DNA from: Actinomycetota bacterium
Lineage (GTDB): Bacteria > Actinomycetota > Actinomycetes > Nanopelagicales > Nanopelagicaceae
Direction: 5' to 3'
NCBI GenBank assembly: GCA_016870855.1
Contig: VGAF01000003.1
Coordinates: 1 to 36,564, forward strand
DNA: 36,564 bases
Shown here: piece by piece, positions 16,021 to 23,597 of the stretch
How the letters are laid out: each line of letters begins with the position of its first letter
Position numbering within the stretch: the stretch's first letter is position 1
Position numbers and translations under genes: made by a program
Notes under the pieces: generated by a model
The model's input: the letters and a program-made list of their open reading frames with translations, nothing else
Databases searched by the model: none
Told to the model about the DNA's origin: nothing

Positions 16021-17178
16021 ATGGATGAGAGCCTGCGTAGAGCACGGATCGGGGTAACCCTCGCATTTGTTGTTAATGGCTTTACCGCCGGAACATTTGT
16101 CGCCCGGATCCCAGACTTTAAGAAAATTCTTGGCATCTCCGATGGAACCTTGGGTCTCTCACTTCTATTTATCTCAATTGGTGTATTTCTTGCCCTTCGT
16201 CCAGCGGGTCGAAATAGCGCCCGTTATGGGAGCGCGCCGGTAACTTTCTGGGGAACTATCGGTATTGCGCTCTCGCTACCAATAGTTGGATTACTTCCGT
16301 CGCTGCAATTCACCTGGTTTGCATTCTTCCTCTTTGGATTTATGTTGGCTACTCAAGATGTTGCAATGAATGCACATGCGGTTGTGATTGAGCAAAGCGC
16401 TGGAAGACGACTAATGAGCACATTCCATGCGATGTTCTCCGTTGGAACATTTATTGGCGGAATCATCGGTGGCGCGCTATCGCAATATGAAGTCTCACCA
16501 ATGACACAAGCAATTACTTTTGCCCTTCTTTATCTACTCGTTGCCTTTGTTATCAAGTCGCTACTACTTCCAGCAACTATCGATCAACATCCAATAACAA
16601 AAGAGAAGAAAGCAAAGTCGCCCATCATCTTCTGGGTCTTCGGAATCTTTGGTCTCTTCGCTGCTTTGAGTGAAGGCGCGGCCGGTGATTGGGGTGGAGT
16701 TCTTGCGCGTGATGCTTTTGAGGCAACCCCATTTGTATCAACCCTTCCTTTTATTTTCTTTACCTTGGCGATGGTCATCGGTCGCTTTTCCGGTGATTAT
16801 TTAGCTCATAGATTTGGCGCCTCTAAAGTGATCGCATCTGGTGGCAGCATCGCAGGGCTCGGACTTGCTGTTGGTTTGATCGTTGGTGGAATACCGATGT
16901 TGATGCTGGCGTGGTTCTTGCTTGGTATCGGTTTATCAGTTGTTATTCCACTTATGTTTAGCGCAGCTGGAACTTTGGCAAGTACTAAATATCAAGGTGT
17001 GATTGCCCCATCCCAAGCAATTGCTCGAGTTTCTGGGGTTTCCTACTTTGGTTTTGTAATTGGTCCACCGCTCATTGGTTTCTTAGCGGAGTTAGTAGAA
17101 CTTCGTTGGGCGCTCTTCTTACTTGTGGTTCTAACTATCGCTCTGATTCCAGCAGCCCATTACGCCAAAGCTGCTTAG
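16021..17178 (+). CDS. Major facilitator superfamily transporter (YbjJ-like)
   Basis: The 385-residue protein has about 12 hydrophobic segments in two halves with a charged cytoplasmic loop near residues 185-200 (TKEKKAKSP). The N-terminal half has VVNGFTAGTFVARIPDFKKILGISDGTLGLSLL, which is typical of the YbjJ/fucose-permease-like MFS branch. The second half opens with a GDWGGVLARD segment seen in the same branch. The substrate is unknown. It ends four bases before the convergent guaB1 stop. It is divergent from htrA with a small inverted repeat between them. Confidence 0.85.
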   Translation: MDESLRRARIGVTLAFVVNGFTAGTFVARIPDFKKILGISDGTLGLSLLFISIGVFLALRPAGRNSARYGSAPVTFWGTIGIALSLPIVGLLPSLQFTWFAFFLFGFMLATQDVAMNAHAVVIEQSAGRRLMSTFHAMFSVGTFIGGIIGGALSQYEVSPMTQAITFALLYLLVAFVIKSLLLPATIDQHPITKEKKAKSPIIFWVFGIFGLFAALSEGAAGDWGGVLARDAFEATPFVSTLPFIFFTLAMVIGRFSGDYLAHRFGASKVIASGGSIAGLGLAVGLIVGGIPMLMLAWFLLGIGLSVVIPLMFSAAGTLASTKYQGVIAPSQAIARVSGVSYFGFVIGPPLIGFLAELVELRWALFLLVVLTIALIPAAHYAKAA

Positions 17179-17182
17179 CACT

Positions 17183-18616
17183 CTAATTCCAGGAGCTGTG
17201 TAACGGCCTTCCTTCGGCATATCCAGCTGCGGATTGAATTCCGATAACTGCTTTCTCGGAGAACTCATCCAGGTTTCGAGCTCCGGCATAAGTACAAGAT
17301 GAGCGAAGCCCAGAAATAATGTCATCGATCAAATCTTCAACACCGGGGCGCTGTGGATCTAAATACATCCGCGAGGAAGAGATTCCCTCTTCAAAGAGCG
17401 CTTTTCTTGCCCGATCAAAGGCATCTTCACTTGAGGTTCGCGCTGCCACAGCGCGCGCAGATGCCATTCCAAAAGATTCCTTATAGAGGCGACCTTGGGC
17501 ATCGACGCGAAGATCACTTGGTGACTCATAAGTTCCAGCAAACCAAGATCCAATCATGACTGAGGATGCGCCGGCTGCGAGCGCAAGTGCGACATCGCGC
17601 GGATGGCGTACGCCACCATCGGCCCAGATATGTTTTCCTAACTTCTTCGCTTCTTTTGCACACTCCATAACGGCTGAGAATTGCGGTCTTCCAACTCCGG
17701 TCTGCATCCGAGTAGTGCACATCGCTCCAGGGCCTACACCTACTTTGATGATGTCAGCGCCAGCAGCAACTAAATCTCGAACACCTTCAGCGGTAACGAC
17801 ATTTCCAGCAACCAGCGGAACTTTCGGATTGATACCTCTAATAAGTTTCAATACCTCAACCATCTTCTCTTGATGGCCATGGGCAGTATCGACTACAAGT
17901 AAATCAACGCCTGCGGTGATTAGTCCTTCAGCCTTTGCTATCACATCACCATTCACGCCTACCGCGGCGGCGATTCTTAGCTTTCCACTTCCATCGAGGG
18001 CTGGTTGATAGAGCGTAGAACGAAGTGCGCTTGTGCGGGTAAGGATTCCAACTAGCTTTCCATTCTTATCTACGACTGGTGCAAGTTTTCGGTTCTTCTC
18101 ATGAAGTAGATCAAAAGCGGCCCGCGCATCTACGGTATCTGGGATAACCATCAGATCCTTTGACATAACGCGTTGTACTTGGGTGAAGCGATCAGCGCCT
18201 TCCCAATCAGCTTCAGTAACGATTCCAATTGGCTTGTTATCTTGCACAACGATGATTGCGCCGTGAGCCCGCTTATGAATCAGCGATGCGGCATCAGCAA
18301 CGGTGTTATGAGCTTCAAGGGTAATTGGAGTATCAAATAGAACATGGCGTTGCTTCATCCACGAAATCACATCAGCAACGACTGGGATTGGAATATCTTG
18401 CGGGATAACAGTTAGGCCACCACGTCTTGCAACCGTCTCAGCCATTCGACGCCCGGAGACAGCGGTCATATTTGCAACAACTAATGGGATAGTGGCGCCG
18501 GAATTATCGGTAGTGCTTAAATCCACATCCATACGACTCATCACAGAAGAGCGCGATGGAATCATAAATACATCGTCGTAAGTGAGATCGTGACTTGCCT
18601 CGTGTATTAAGCGCAC
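17183..18616 (-). CDS. guaB1: GuaB1-family IMPDH-like protein, probable GMP reductase
   Basis: This 477-residue protein is a TIM-barrel IMPDH/GMPR enzyme with two CBS domains inserted at about 93-205. The active-site loop GVGPGAMCTTRMQTGVGRPQ carries the catalytic Cys300. The N-terminal VVANMTAVSGRRMAETVARRGG replaces the APMDTVTE motif of true IMP dehydrogenase and marks the actinobacterial GuaB1 group. Mycobacterial GuaB1 has been reported to be a CBS-containing GMP reductase, so it probably converts GMP to IMP rather than the reverse. The start is GTG 18616. A TACACT box eight bases upstream suggests an almost leaderless mRNA. Confidence 0.9.
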   Translation of the reverse strand: MRLIHEASHDLTYDDVFMIPSRSSVMSRMDVDLSTTDNSGATIPLVVANMTAVSGRRMAETVARRGGLTVIPQDIPIPVVADVISWMKQRHVLFDTPITLEAHNTVADAASLIHKRAHGAIIVVQDNKPIGIVTEADWEGADRFTQVQRVMSKDLMVIPDTVDARAAFDLLHEKNRKLAPVVDKNGKLVGILTRTSALRSTLYQPALDGSGKLRIAAAVGVNGDVIAKAEGLITAGVDLLVVDTAHGHQEKMVEVLKLIRGINPKVPLVAGNVVTAEGVRDLVAAGADIIKVGVGPGAMCTTRMQTGVGRPQFSAVMECAKEAKKLGKHIWADGGVRHPRDVALALAAGASSVMIGSWFAGTYESPSDLRVDAQGRLYKESFGMASARAVAARTSSEDAFDRARKALFEEGISSSRMYLDPQRPGVEDLIDDIISGLRSSCTYAGARNLDEFSEKAVIGIQSAAGYAEGRPLHSSWN

Positions 18617-18624
18617 GTAGTGGG

Positions 18625-18630
18625 AGTGTA
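18625..18630 (-). promoter_or_regulatory. Possible -10 box of guaB1
   Basis: TACACT on the minus strand lies eight bases from the GTG start in the 42-bp gap to the divergent ABC transporter. Confidence 0.45.
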
Positions 18631-18646
18631 GACCCCTTTTGCTCGG

Positions 18647-18652
18647 TAGGAT
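18647..18652 (+). promoter_or_regulatory. -10 box of the ABC-2 exporter operon, predicted leaderless
   Basis: TAGGAT followed by six bases (AAATTA) and GTG 18659 repeats the spacing found at the other leaderless starts. Confidence 0.6.
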
Positions 18653-18658
18653 AAATTA

Positions 18659-19585
18659 GTGCCTGAATCACTCATATCCGCGCGTGGCCTAACCAAAAAA
18701 TTCGGCGATTTCACAGCTGTTGATGGAATCGACTTCGATGTCGCTAAGGGCGAATCCTTTGGCCTCCTTGGCCCCAATGGCGCCGGTAAATCAACGACAA
18801 TGCGCATCATCGCTGCAACATCGCGCCGCACATCCGGAACGATTTCAATTCTTGGTAGAGATCCGGAAGAACATGGCCCCCAAGTCCGTGCTCATCTAGG
18901 AGTTGTCCCACAACAAGACAACCTTGATACCGAGCTAACGGTCACTGAGAACCTCTATATCTATGGAAGATACTTTGGATTAAGTAAGAAATTTGTAAAT
19001 AAGAAAGTTGAAGAGCTACTTGCCTTTGCTCAATTAGAAGAGAAGAAAGATGTAAAGGTAGAAGCCTTAAGCGGTGGCATGAAGCGCCGCCTTACTATCG
19101 CACGTGCTTTGGTAAGCGAACCTGACATCTTGATGCTCGATGAGCCCACAACTGGGTTGGATCCACAAGCCCGCCATATCTTGTGGGATCGCTTATTTAG
19201 ATTGAAAGAAGATGGCGTAACTTTGATTATCACCACTCACTTTATGGATGAAGCCGAACAGCTCTGTGATCGCTTAGTCGTTATGGATAAAGGAAAGATC
19301 ATGGCCGAGGGCTCTCCCGCTGAGTTGATCAAGCAATATGCAACTCGTGAAGTTCTCGAAGTCCGCTTTGGCTCCGACCGTAATAAAGAGGTAGCGCCGA
19401 TCCTGCGTGAGATGTGTGATCGAATCGAAGAGCTCCCAGATCGAATCTTGCTCTATGTAGAAGATGGCGAGGCGTTGTTAGAGAAAATTGTCGCTAAGAA
19501 GCTACATCCAAATACTTCGCTCGTTCGACGCAGTTCGCTAGAGGATGTCTTCCTCCGCTTAACTGGAAGGTCGCTGATCGAGTGA
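18659..19585 (+). CDS. ABC-2 exporter ATP-binding protein (NodI/DrrA type)
   Basis: The 308-residue ATPase has Walker A GPNGAGKS (38-45), the ABC signature LSGGM (137-141), Walker B ILMLDEP (157-163) and the switch His in ITTHFMDEAEQ. LSGGMKRRLTIARAL is typical of the NodI/DrrA group, which powers export of lipo-oligosaccharides, antibiotics or lipids. A C-terminal domain of about 80 residues follows the ATPase core, as is usual in that group. The GTG start at 18659 has a six-base-spaced -10 box. The gene overlaps the first permease by four bases. Confidence 0.92.
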   Translation: MPESLISARGLTKKFGDFTAVDGIDFDVAKGESFGLLGPNGAGKSTTMRIIAATSRRTSGTISILGRDPEEHGPQVRAHLGVVPQQDNLDTELTVTENLYIYGRYFGLSKKFVNKKVEELLAFAQLEEKKDVKVEALSGGMKRRLTIARALVSEPDILMLDEPTTGLDPQARHILWDRLFRLKEDGVTLIITTHFMDEAEQLCDRLVVMDKGKIMAEGSPAELIKQYATREVLEVRFGSDRNKEVAPILREMCDRIEELPDRILLYVEDGEALLEKIVAKKLHPNTSLVRRSSLEDVFLRLTGRSLIE

Positions 19586-20394
19586 ACCAGGGAGTTAGCG
19601 TTGCAAAGATAAGGCGAAATGGCGCTTTTTATGTTGCTGAGTCTCGAATCCGCCAAATGTCTAAGTGGAAGGGCATCATCACTTTAGTTGCTGTCGGAAA
19701 TCCACTCTTTTATTTAGTTGCAATCGGGATTGGTATTGGAATCCTGGTTACCGAGAACTCAGGAACTTCAGGAACTGGCGGCGTTGAATACATCGTCTTT
19801 ATCGCACCGGCACTTCTTGCTAACACTGCGCTATTAGGTGCAATGGATGAAACCGTCTTTCCAGTTATGGAAGGCTTTAAATGGAGGAAGATGTTCTATG
19901 CAACAAATTCAACTCCTATCACTGGACCACAGATTGCACTTGGAGTCTTCATCGCTGCGCTAGTTCGGGTCGCCTTTAGTGTTTTCTTATACTGGTTATT
20001 TTTAATCGCCTTTGGAGTACTTTCATTCCAAGATAGTTGGATGGCCGCGGTAGTAGCCATGTATGGCGGAGCTGCCTTTGGCGCGCTGATGATGGGCGTC
20101 GTGGCGGGAGTAAAGAAAGATGATTATTTCTTAACGGTGTTGGGTCGCCTTGTGATCACGCCACTATTTCTCTTCTCCGGTACCTTCTTCCCGCTTACAA
20201 ATATGCCGATTTACCTCCAACCTATCGGTTGGATCTCGCCGTTATGGCATACGACCGAACTAGGTCGCTACTTTGGTTATGGCGCAGAAGTCTCGACCAC
20301 CATGCTTTCGGTTCATTTCCTATTCCTTACTGCGATGCTGGTTGCAGGAATCAAGATTTCAAATATCCGCTTCGCAAATAGGTTGCTCAAATGA
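19582..20394 (+). CDS. ABC-2 exporter permease (first)
   Basis: This 270-residue membrane protein has six predicted segments in the ABC-2 pattern, with the conserved LFLFSGTFFPLTNMPIYLQPIGWISPLWHTTEL element before the last segment. It begins at a GTG overlapping the ATPase stop (GTGA) and ends overlapping the second permease (ATGA). It is paralogous to the next gene, so the exporter is probably a heterodimer. The NodJ-like family exports lipid-linked or amphipathic substrates; the substrate here is unknown. Confidence 0.88.
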   Translation: MNQGVSVAKIRRNGAFYVAESRIRQMSKWKGIITLVAVGNPLFYLVAIGIGIGILVTENSGTSGTGGVEYIVFIAPALLANTALLGAMDETVFPVMEGFKWRKMFYATNSTPITGPQIALGVFIAALVRVAFSVFLYWLFLIAFGVLSFQDSWMAAVVAMYGGAAFGALMMGVVAGVKKDDYFLTVLGRLVITPLFLFSGTFFPLTNMPIYLQPIGWISPLWHTTELGRYFGYGAEVSTTMLSVHFLFLTAMLVAGIKISNIRFANRLLK

Positions 20395-21212
20395 GAAGCG
20401 CTGTCCAAATCGCTGACGCCCGCGCCAATAAACCGGGCCACCAAATTTATGCCGGTAGAGCTCGCGCAATCATTGAGCGGGCTTCTATCGCACTCCGTTC
20501 ATCGACCTGGGTCCCTATCGCTACTGGCTTTATCGAGCCGGTTCTATATCTCCTTGCTTTTGGCTATGGAATGGGCACTTTGATAGGTGATATCTCCACT
20601 AGCGCTGGCTCGATTGATTACACAGTCTTTATTGCACCTGGACTCTTGGCAACGAGCGCGATGAATGGCGCCATCTATGACTCAACTTGGAATGTATTTT
20701 TCAAACTTAATGAGAGCAAGCTCTATCAAGGCATGCTCGCAACTCCGCTTGGCCCACTAGATGTTGCTCTTGGCGAGATTATCTGGGCGCTCTTTAGAGG
20801 ACTCTCTTACTCAATCGCATTTATGTTGATTACTGCGCCACTTGGACTAGTTCCTAGTTGGAGCGCACTCCTTGCAATTCCAGCTGCGGTACTAATTGCA
20901 TTTGGATTTGCTTCATTTGGAATGGCGATTACGTCTTACTTCAAGACTTACCAACAGATGGGTTTGATTCAAATTGTCTTGCTTCCAATGTTTTTGTTTT
21001 CCGGATCGCTCTATCCAATTTCGGTCTATCCTGATTGGTTAGAGTTCACAATCAAATTACTTCCGACATGGCATGGGATTGAATTGATTAGAGATATCTG
21101 GTTCGGCGTTATCGATTTCTCAAGTTTCTCTCATTTGATTTACTTTTTAGTGATGATTGTGTTAGGTCTATTTTTTACAACGCGACGCTTACGCGATCTA
21201 TTTATGCGCTAA
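20391..21212 (+). CDS. ABC-2 exporter permease (second)
   Basis: The 273-residue partner permease has the same fold. It opens with a cytoplasmic N-terminus rich in basic residues. The ABC-2 hallmark FLFSGSLYPISVYPDWLEF and LLPTWHGIELIR appear near the end. It is close to the NodJ group. No terminator with a T-run follows; the next 170 bases hold the promoter and leader of the aminotransferase. Confidence 0.88.
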   Translation: MRSAVQIADARANKPGHQIYAGRARAIIERASIALRSSTWVPIATGFIEPVLYLLAFGYGMGTLIGDISTSAGSIDYTVFIAPGLLATSAMNGAIYDSTWNVFFKLNESKLYQGMLATPLGPLDVALGEIIWALFRGLSYSIAFMLITAPLGLVPSWSALLAIPAAVLIAFGFASFGMAITSYFKTYQQMGLIQIVLLPMFLFSGSLYPISVYPDWLEFTIKLLPTWHGIELIRDIWFGVIDFSSFSHLIYFLVMIVLGLFFTTRRLRDLFMR

Positions 21213-21234
21213 ATTCACGCATAAGACACACCGT

Positions 21235-21264
21235 TTGACCACCCCTATTACCGAGGAGTAAACT
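21235..21264 (+). promoter_or_regulatory. Promoter of the class III aminotransferase gene
   Basis: TTGACC (21235-21240) and TAAACT (21259-21264) are 18 bases apart, a recognisable -35/-10 pair. Transcription would begin near 21271 and give a leader of about 115 bases. That is unusual here because most neighbouring unit starts look leaderless. Confidence 0.5.
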
Positions 21265-21285
21265 CCGGGAAAGTTGCAACGGGTT

Positions 21286-21329
21286 TTATAAGGCCCCAAG
21301 TTCTTATAAGGCCCCAAGTTTTTATAAGG
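21286..21329 (+). repeat. Tandem 18-bp direct repeats in the aminotransferase leader
   Basis: TTATAAGGCCCCAAGTT occurs at 21286-21302 and 21304-21320, and its first eight bases occur again at 21322-21329. The period is exactly 18 bp. The last copy breaks off into AAGGAGAG, which resembles a Shine-Dalgarno sequence. The repeats lie between the predicted promoter and the start codon, so they would be part of the mRNA. Confidence 0.85.
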
Positions 21330-21348
21330 AGAGTGGTACCAACAAATC

Positions 21349-21381
21349 GGTTCTTCTGAACCGTATTTGGGAAGTCCCAAA
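21349..21381 (+). promoter_or_regulatory. Two small hairpins just before the aminotransferase start
   Basis: GGTTC-TTCT-GAACC (21349-21362) and TTTGGG-AAGT-CCCAAA (21366-21381) are perfect inverted repeats ending five bases before ATG 21387. The second contains the only GGGAAG near the start and so could hide the ribosome site. Its TTTGGG arm is also partly complementary to the CCCCAAG of the upstream repeats. Confidence 0.5.
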
Positions 21382-21386
21382 CTCCC

Positions 21387-22781
21387 ATGTTTAATCAAAC
21401 CCATCATTCGCAAACCTTTAGACAGGTACCGATTTCGGCTACCCCGGTTTCGCCCGCTCGAATCCAAGAGCTATTGAAGATTGAACAAGATAAGTTCGTA
21501 GCTCGCGCTCCTAAATCAGGTGAAGAGAATGCGCGCGCCAGCAAGGTAACCCCGCTTGGCGTCGCCTCAAGTTTCCAACACTGGGATCCATATCCAATCT
21601 CGATCGTCTCGGCTAAAGGCGCTTGGCTTAAAGATGTTGATGGCCGCGACATGCTTGATCTTTCGATGGGCTTCGGCGCTCTCCTTGTTGGCCATCTAAA
21701 TGATGAAGTCGTCAAAGAGGCTAAGGAAACCCTCGAGGTCGGAACGCTCTTCGCTACTCCTTCACCGATAACTCGCGATGGCGCTGAGATTCTCTGTCGC
21801 CGCTTCGGACTCGACATGGTCCGCTTTGCAAACTCTGGAACTGAAGCGACGATGTATGCGATTCGTACCGCTCGCGCTGCGACTGGAAAGCTTGGAATTG
21901 TAAAAATTGAAGGTGGTTACCACGGTTCTTATGACCCGCTAATGGTTTCGGCAAAACCAACTCTCGATAAAGCTGGTTCGCCGGAAGATCCAAACTCAGT
22001 CCCACTTCCAGCAACCGTTCCTGGCGAGGTTCATGTAGTTCCGTACAACGATGCCGATGCAATTGAGCGAGTATTTAAAGCGCACGCTGACTCAATCGCT
22101 TGCTTGATGATGGAACCGGTTCTTGAAAATATCGGAATTGTTCTTCCTGATATGGGATATCTAGAGCGAGTGCGCGCGCTCTGTGATCAATATGGAGTTC
22201 TACTTGTATTTGATGAGGTAAAGACTGGTCTTACTGCTGGCCCACAAGGCGCGGCCCAAAGACTCGGGGTTAAACCAGATTTGATTTCTCTTGCTAAATC
22301 AATTGGTGGTGGAATTCCGGTAGCCGCTTTCGGTGGTAAGCGTGATTATATGCAATCCGTGGTTAACGGAACCCATTCACATCTTGGAACTTTCAATGGA
22401 CATTACTTGGCTATGGCTGGGCTTCGTGCTGTGGATCGAATCTGTACTCCCGAAGCGCTACAGCGATGTGAAGATTTCAATCGCCAAGCGCTCACCCGTG
22501 TTGCTGAAATCATCAATGAATATGAACTCCCAGCTCACACAGTTGGATTTGGAGTTAAGGGCTGTATTACCTGGTCAAGTTCCCCAGTCCGTAACTACCG
22601 CGACTACCGTGCCACTGACTTTGATCTAGCGGAACTCTCATTCTTCTGGTCACAGAATAGAAATGTGATGACCCCGCCAGGACTTGATGAACAATGGTTG
22701 ATTTCACTCGCCCATGGACAGCGCGAAATCGACATCATCGTTGGCGACTTCGTAGATTTCGCTAAAGCTCTTCGCGCTTAA
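21387..22781 (+). CDS. Class III PLP-dependent aminotransferase (glutamate-1-semialdehyde aminomutase-like)
   Basis: The 464-residue enzyme has the class III hallmarks: PYPISIVSAKGAWLKDVDG, FANSGTEATMYAIRTAR (149-154 phosphate loop), VFDEVKTG with the PLP-contacting Asp276, and SLAKSIGGG with the Schiff-base Lys304. It resembles glutamate-1-semialdehyde aminomutase, but the extended N-terminus (about 60 residues before the core) and the C-terminal region are those of the uncharacterised aminotransferase group. Calling it HemL would be risky. A role in amine breakdown is possible given the polyamine-type importer nearby. The 3' end overlaps the convergent kinase gene by four bases. Confidence 0.85.
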   Translation: MFNQTHHSQTFRQVPISATPVSPARIQELLKIEQDKFVARAPKSGEENARASKVTPLGVASSFQHWDPYPISIVSAKGAWLKDVDGRDMLDLSMGFGALLVGHLNDEVVKEAKETLEVGTLFATPSPITRDGAEILCRRFGLDMVRFANSGTEATMYAIRTARAATGKLGIVKIEGGYHGSYDPLMVSAKPTLDKAGSPEDPNSVPLPATVPGEVHVVPYNDADAIERVFKAHADSIACLMMEPVLENIGIVLPDMGYLERVRALCDQYGVLLVFDEVKTGLTAGPQGAAQRLGVKPDLISLAKSIGGGIPVAAFGGKRDYMQSVVNGTHSHLGTFNGHYLAMAGLRAVDRICTPEALQRCEDFNRQALTRVAEIINEYELPAHTVGFGVKGCITWSSSPVRNYRDYRATDFDLAELSFFWSQNRNVMTPPGLDEQWLISLAHGQREIDIIVGDFVDFAKALRA

Positions 22782-23545
22782 GCGCGGTAATAGTGCTCGA
22801 GGCTCCAAGCCCTAACGCCACCAGCAACTCCTGCGGTATTAGGAACAATCACAACATCATCCCCTATTCGCTCTAAATCAATTGGGCGAATCAATCTGGC
22901 ATTTCCGCCGCCGATATATAAGCGATCCCATTTGAAAACTGGGCGGAGTTCTTCGACCAATAGCCTTATTCGACGCGACCAGAAAACGTTGCCAAGTCGG
23001 CGCCGTTCTTGCTCACCAATCCAATTGTCGTAAGTTGTTCCGCGACGGACTGTTGCATGAGAAAGTTCGAAATGTGGCGCAAGTTTTCCACCATAGAAGA
23101 TTGCAAATCCAAGTCCAGTTCCAAGAGTTATTACAACTTCATATCCAGTTCCAGTAATGATCCCAGCTCCATGCACTTCCGCATCATTTAAAACTAAGGT
23201 TGGAGCTCCTAGCTTTTCAGCGAGCGCGCTCTGGACATCAAATCCGCTCCAAAGTTCTTGTAGCTCTGGATCAATACGAGTACGTGGACCTTTAGTTGTT
23301 ATGTAATGCGGAGTAGCCACGACGACGCCGTTTCGAATCATCCCCGGCATCCCGATTGTGGCGCGATAACTAGCGGGAAGATTAGCGGCGATCTCAGAGA
23401 TAGTTTCGACAAATCGCTCTGGCGAGAGGGGATATGGGGTTTCAATTCGGTTTGGTTTTGAATGCATTGTTCCCGAGTCATCTAGGACACAACTTTTTAG
23501 ATAAAGGCCCCCGCAATCAACAGAAAGGGTAAGGCGCTCAACCAT
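22778..23545 (-). CDS. ROK-family sugar kinase, polyphosphate-glucokinase-like
   Basis: The 255-residue protein has the actin-like kinase fold. VLNDAEVHGAG contains the presumed catalytic base Asp121, VITLGTGLGFAIF is the phosphate-2 motif, and FELSHATV corresponds to the ExGH element. Its length and the NDA context match polyphosphate glucokinase, which phosphorylates glucose with polyphosphate or ATP. The N-terminal phosphate loop is SVDCGGLYLKS instead of the usual GIDxGGTxIKG, so substrate or phosphoryl donor may differ. The ATG 23545 has a TAAGAT -10 box six bases upstream. It is divergent from the importer operon. Confidence 0.78.
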   Translation of the reverse strand: MVERLTLSVDCGGLYLKSCVLDDSGTMHSKPNRIETPYPLSPERFVETISEIAANLPASYRATIGMPGMIRNGVVVATPHYITTKGPRTRIDPELQELWSGFDVQSALAEKLGAPTLVLNDAEVHGAGIITGTGYEVVITLGTGLGFAIFYGGKLAPHFELSHATVRRGTTYDNWIGEQERRRLGNVFWSRRIRLLVEELRPVFKWDRLYIGGGNARLIRPIDLERIGDDVVIVPNTAGVAGGVRAWSLEHYYRA

Positions 23546-23551
23546 TTCGTT

Positions 23552-23557
23552 ATCTTA
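23552..23557 (-). promoter_or_regulatory. -10 box of the ROK kinase gene, predicted leaderless
   Basis: TAAGAT on the minus strand is six bases (AACGAA) from the ATG. Confidence 0.6.
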
Positions 23558-23573
23558 AACCCCTTACAAATGA

Positions 23574-23583
23574 CGGGCGCCCG
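23574..23583. promoter_or_regulatory. 10-bp palindrome in the kinase/importer divergent promoter
   Basis: CGGGCGCCCG is a perfect palindrome that ends two bases before the importer -10 box, between its possible -35 (TTACAA, 23564-23569) and the -10. It is well placed for a repressor. Confidence 0.4.
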
Positions 23584-23585
23584 AG

Positions 23586-23591
23586 TAGGGT
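23586..23591 (+). promoter_or_regulatory. -10 box of the polyamine-type importer operon, predicted leaderless
   Basis: TAGGGT is followed by six bases (TTTCGG) and GTG 23598. A weak -35, TTACAA, lies 16 bases upstream of it. Confidence 0.6.
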
Positions 23592-23597
23592 TTTCGG

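Noticed and set aside
15945..16136. Longer htrA start at 16136
   Set aside because: The added 64 residues precede the membrane anchor, do not resemble the family and overlap the divergent MFS gene.
21333..21359. Eight-codon leader peptide (GTG to TGA, VVPTNRFF) after AAGGAG
   Set aside because: It has a plausible ribosome site, but its residues show no run of a single regulatory amino acid and it could easily arise by chance.
21387..22781. Naming the aminotransferase hemL
   Set aside because: It shares the class III fold and motifs with glutamate-1-semialdehyde aminomutase, but the long N-terminus and divergent C-terminus make that specific activity unsupported.
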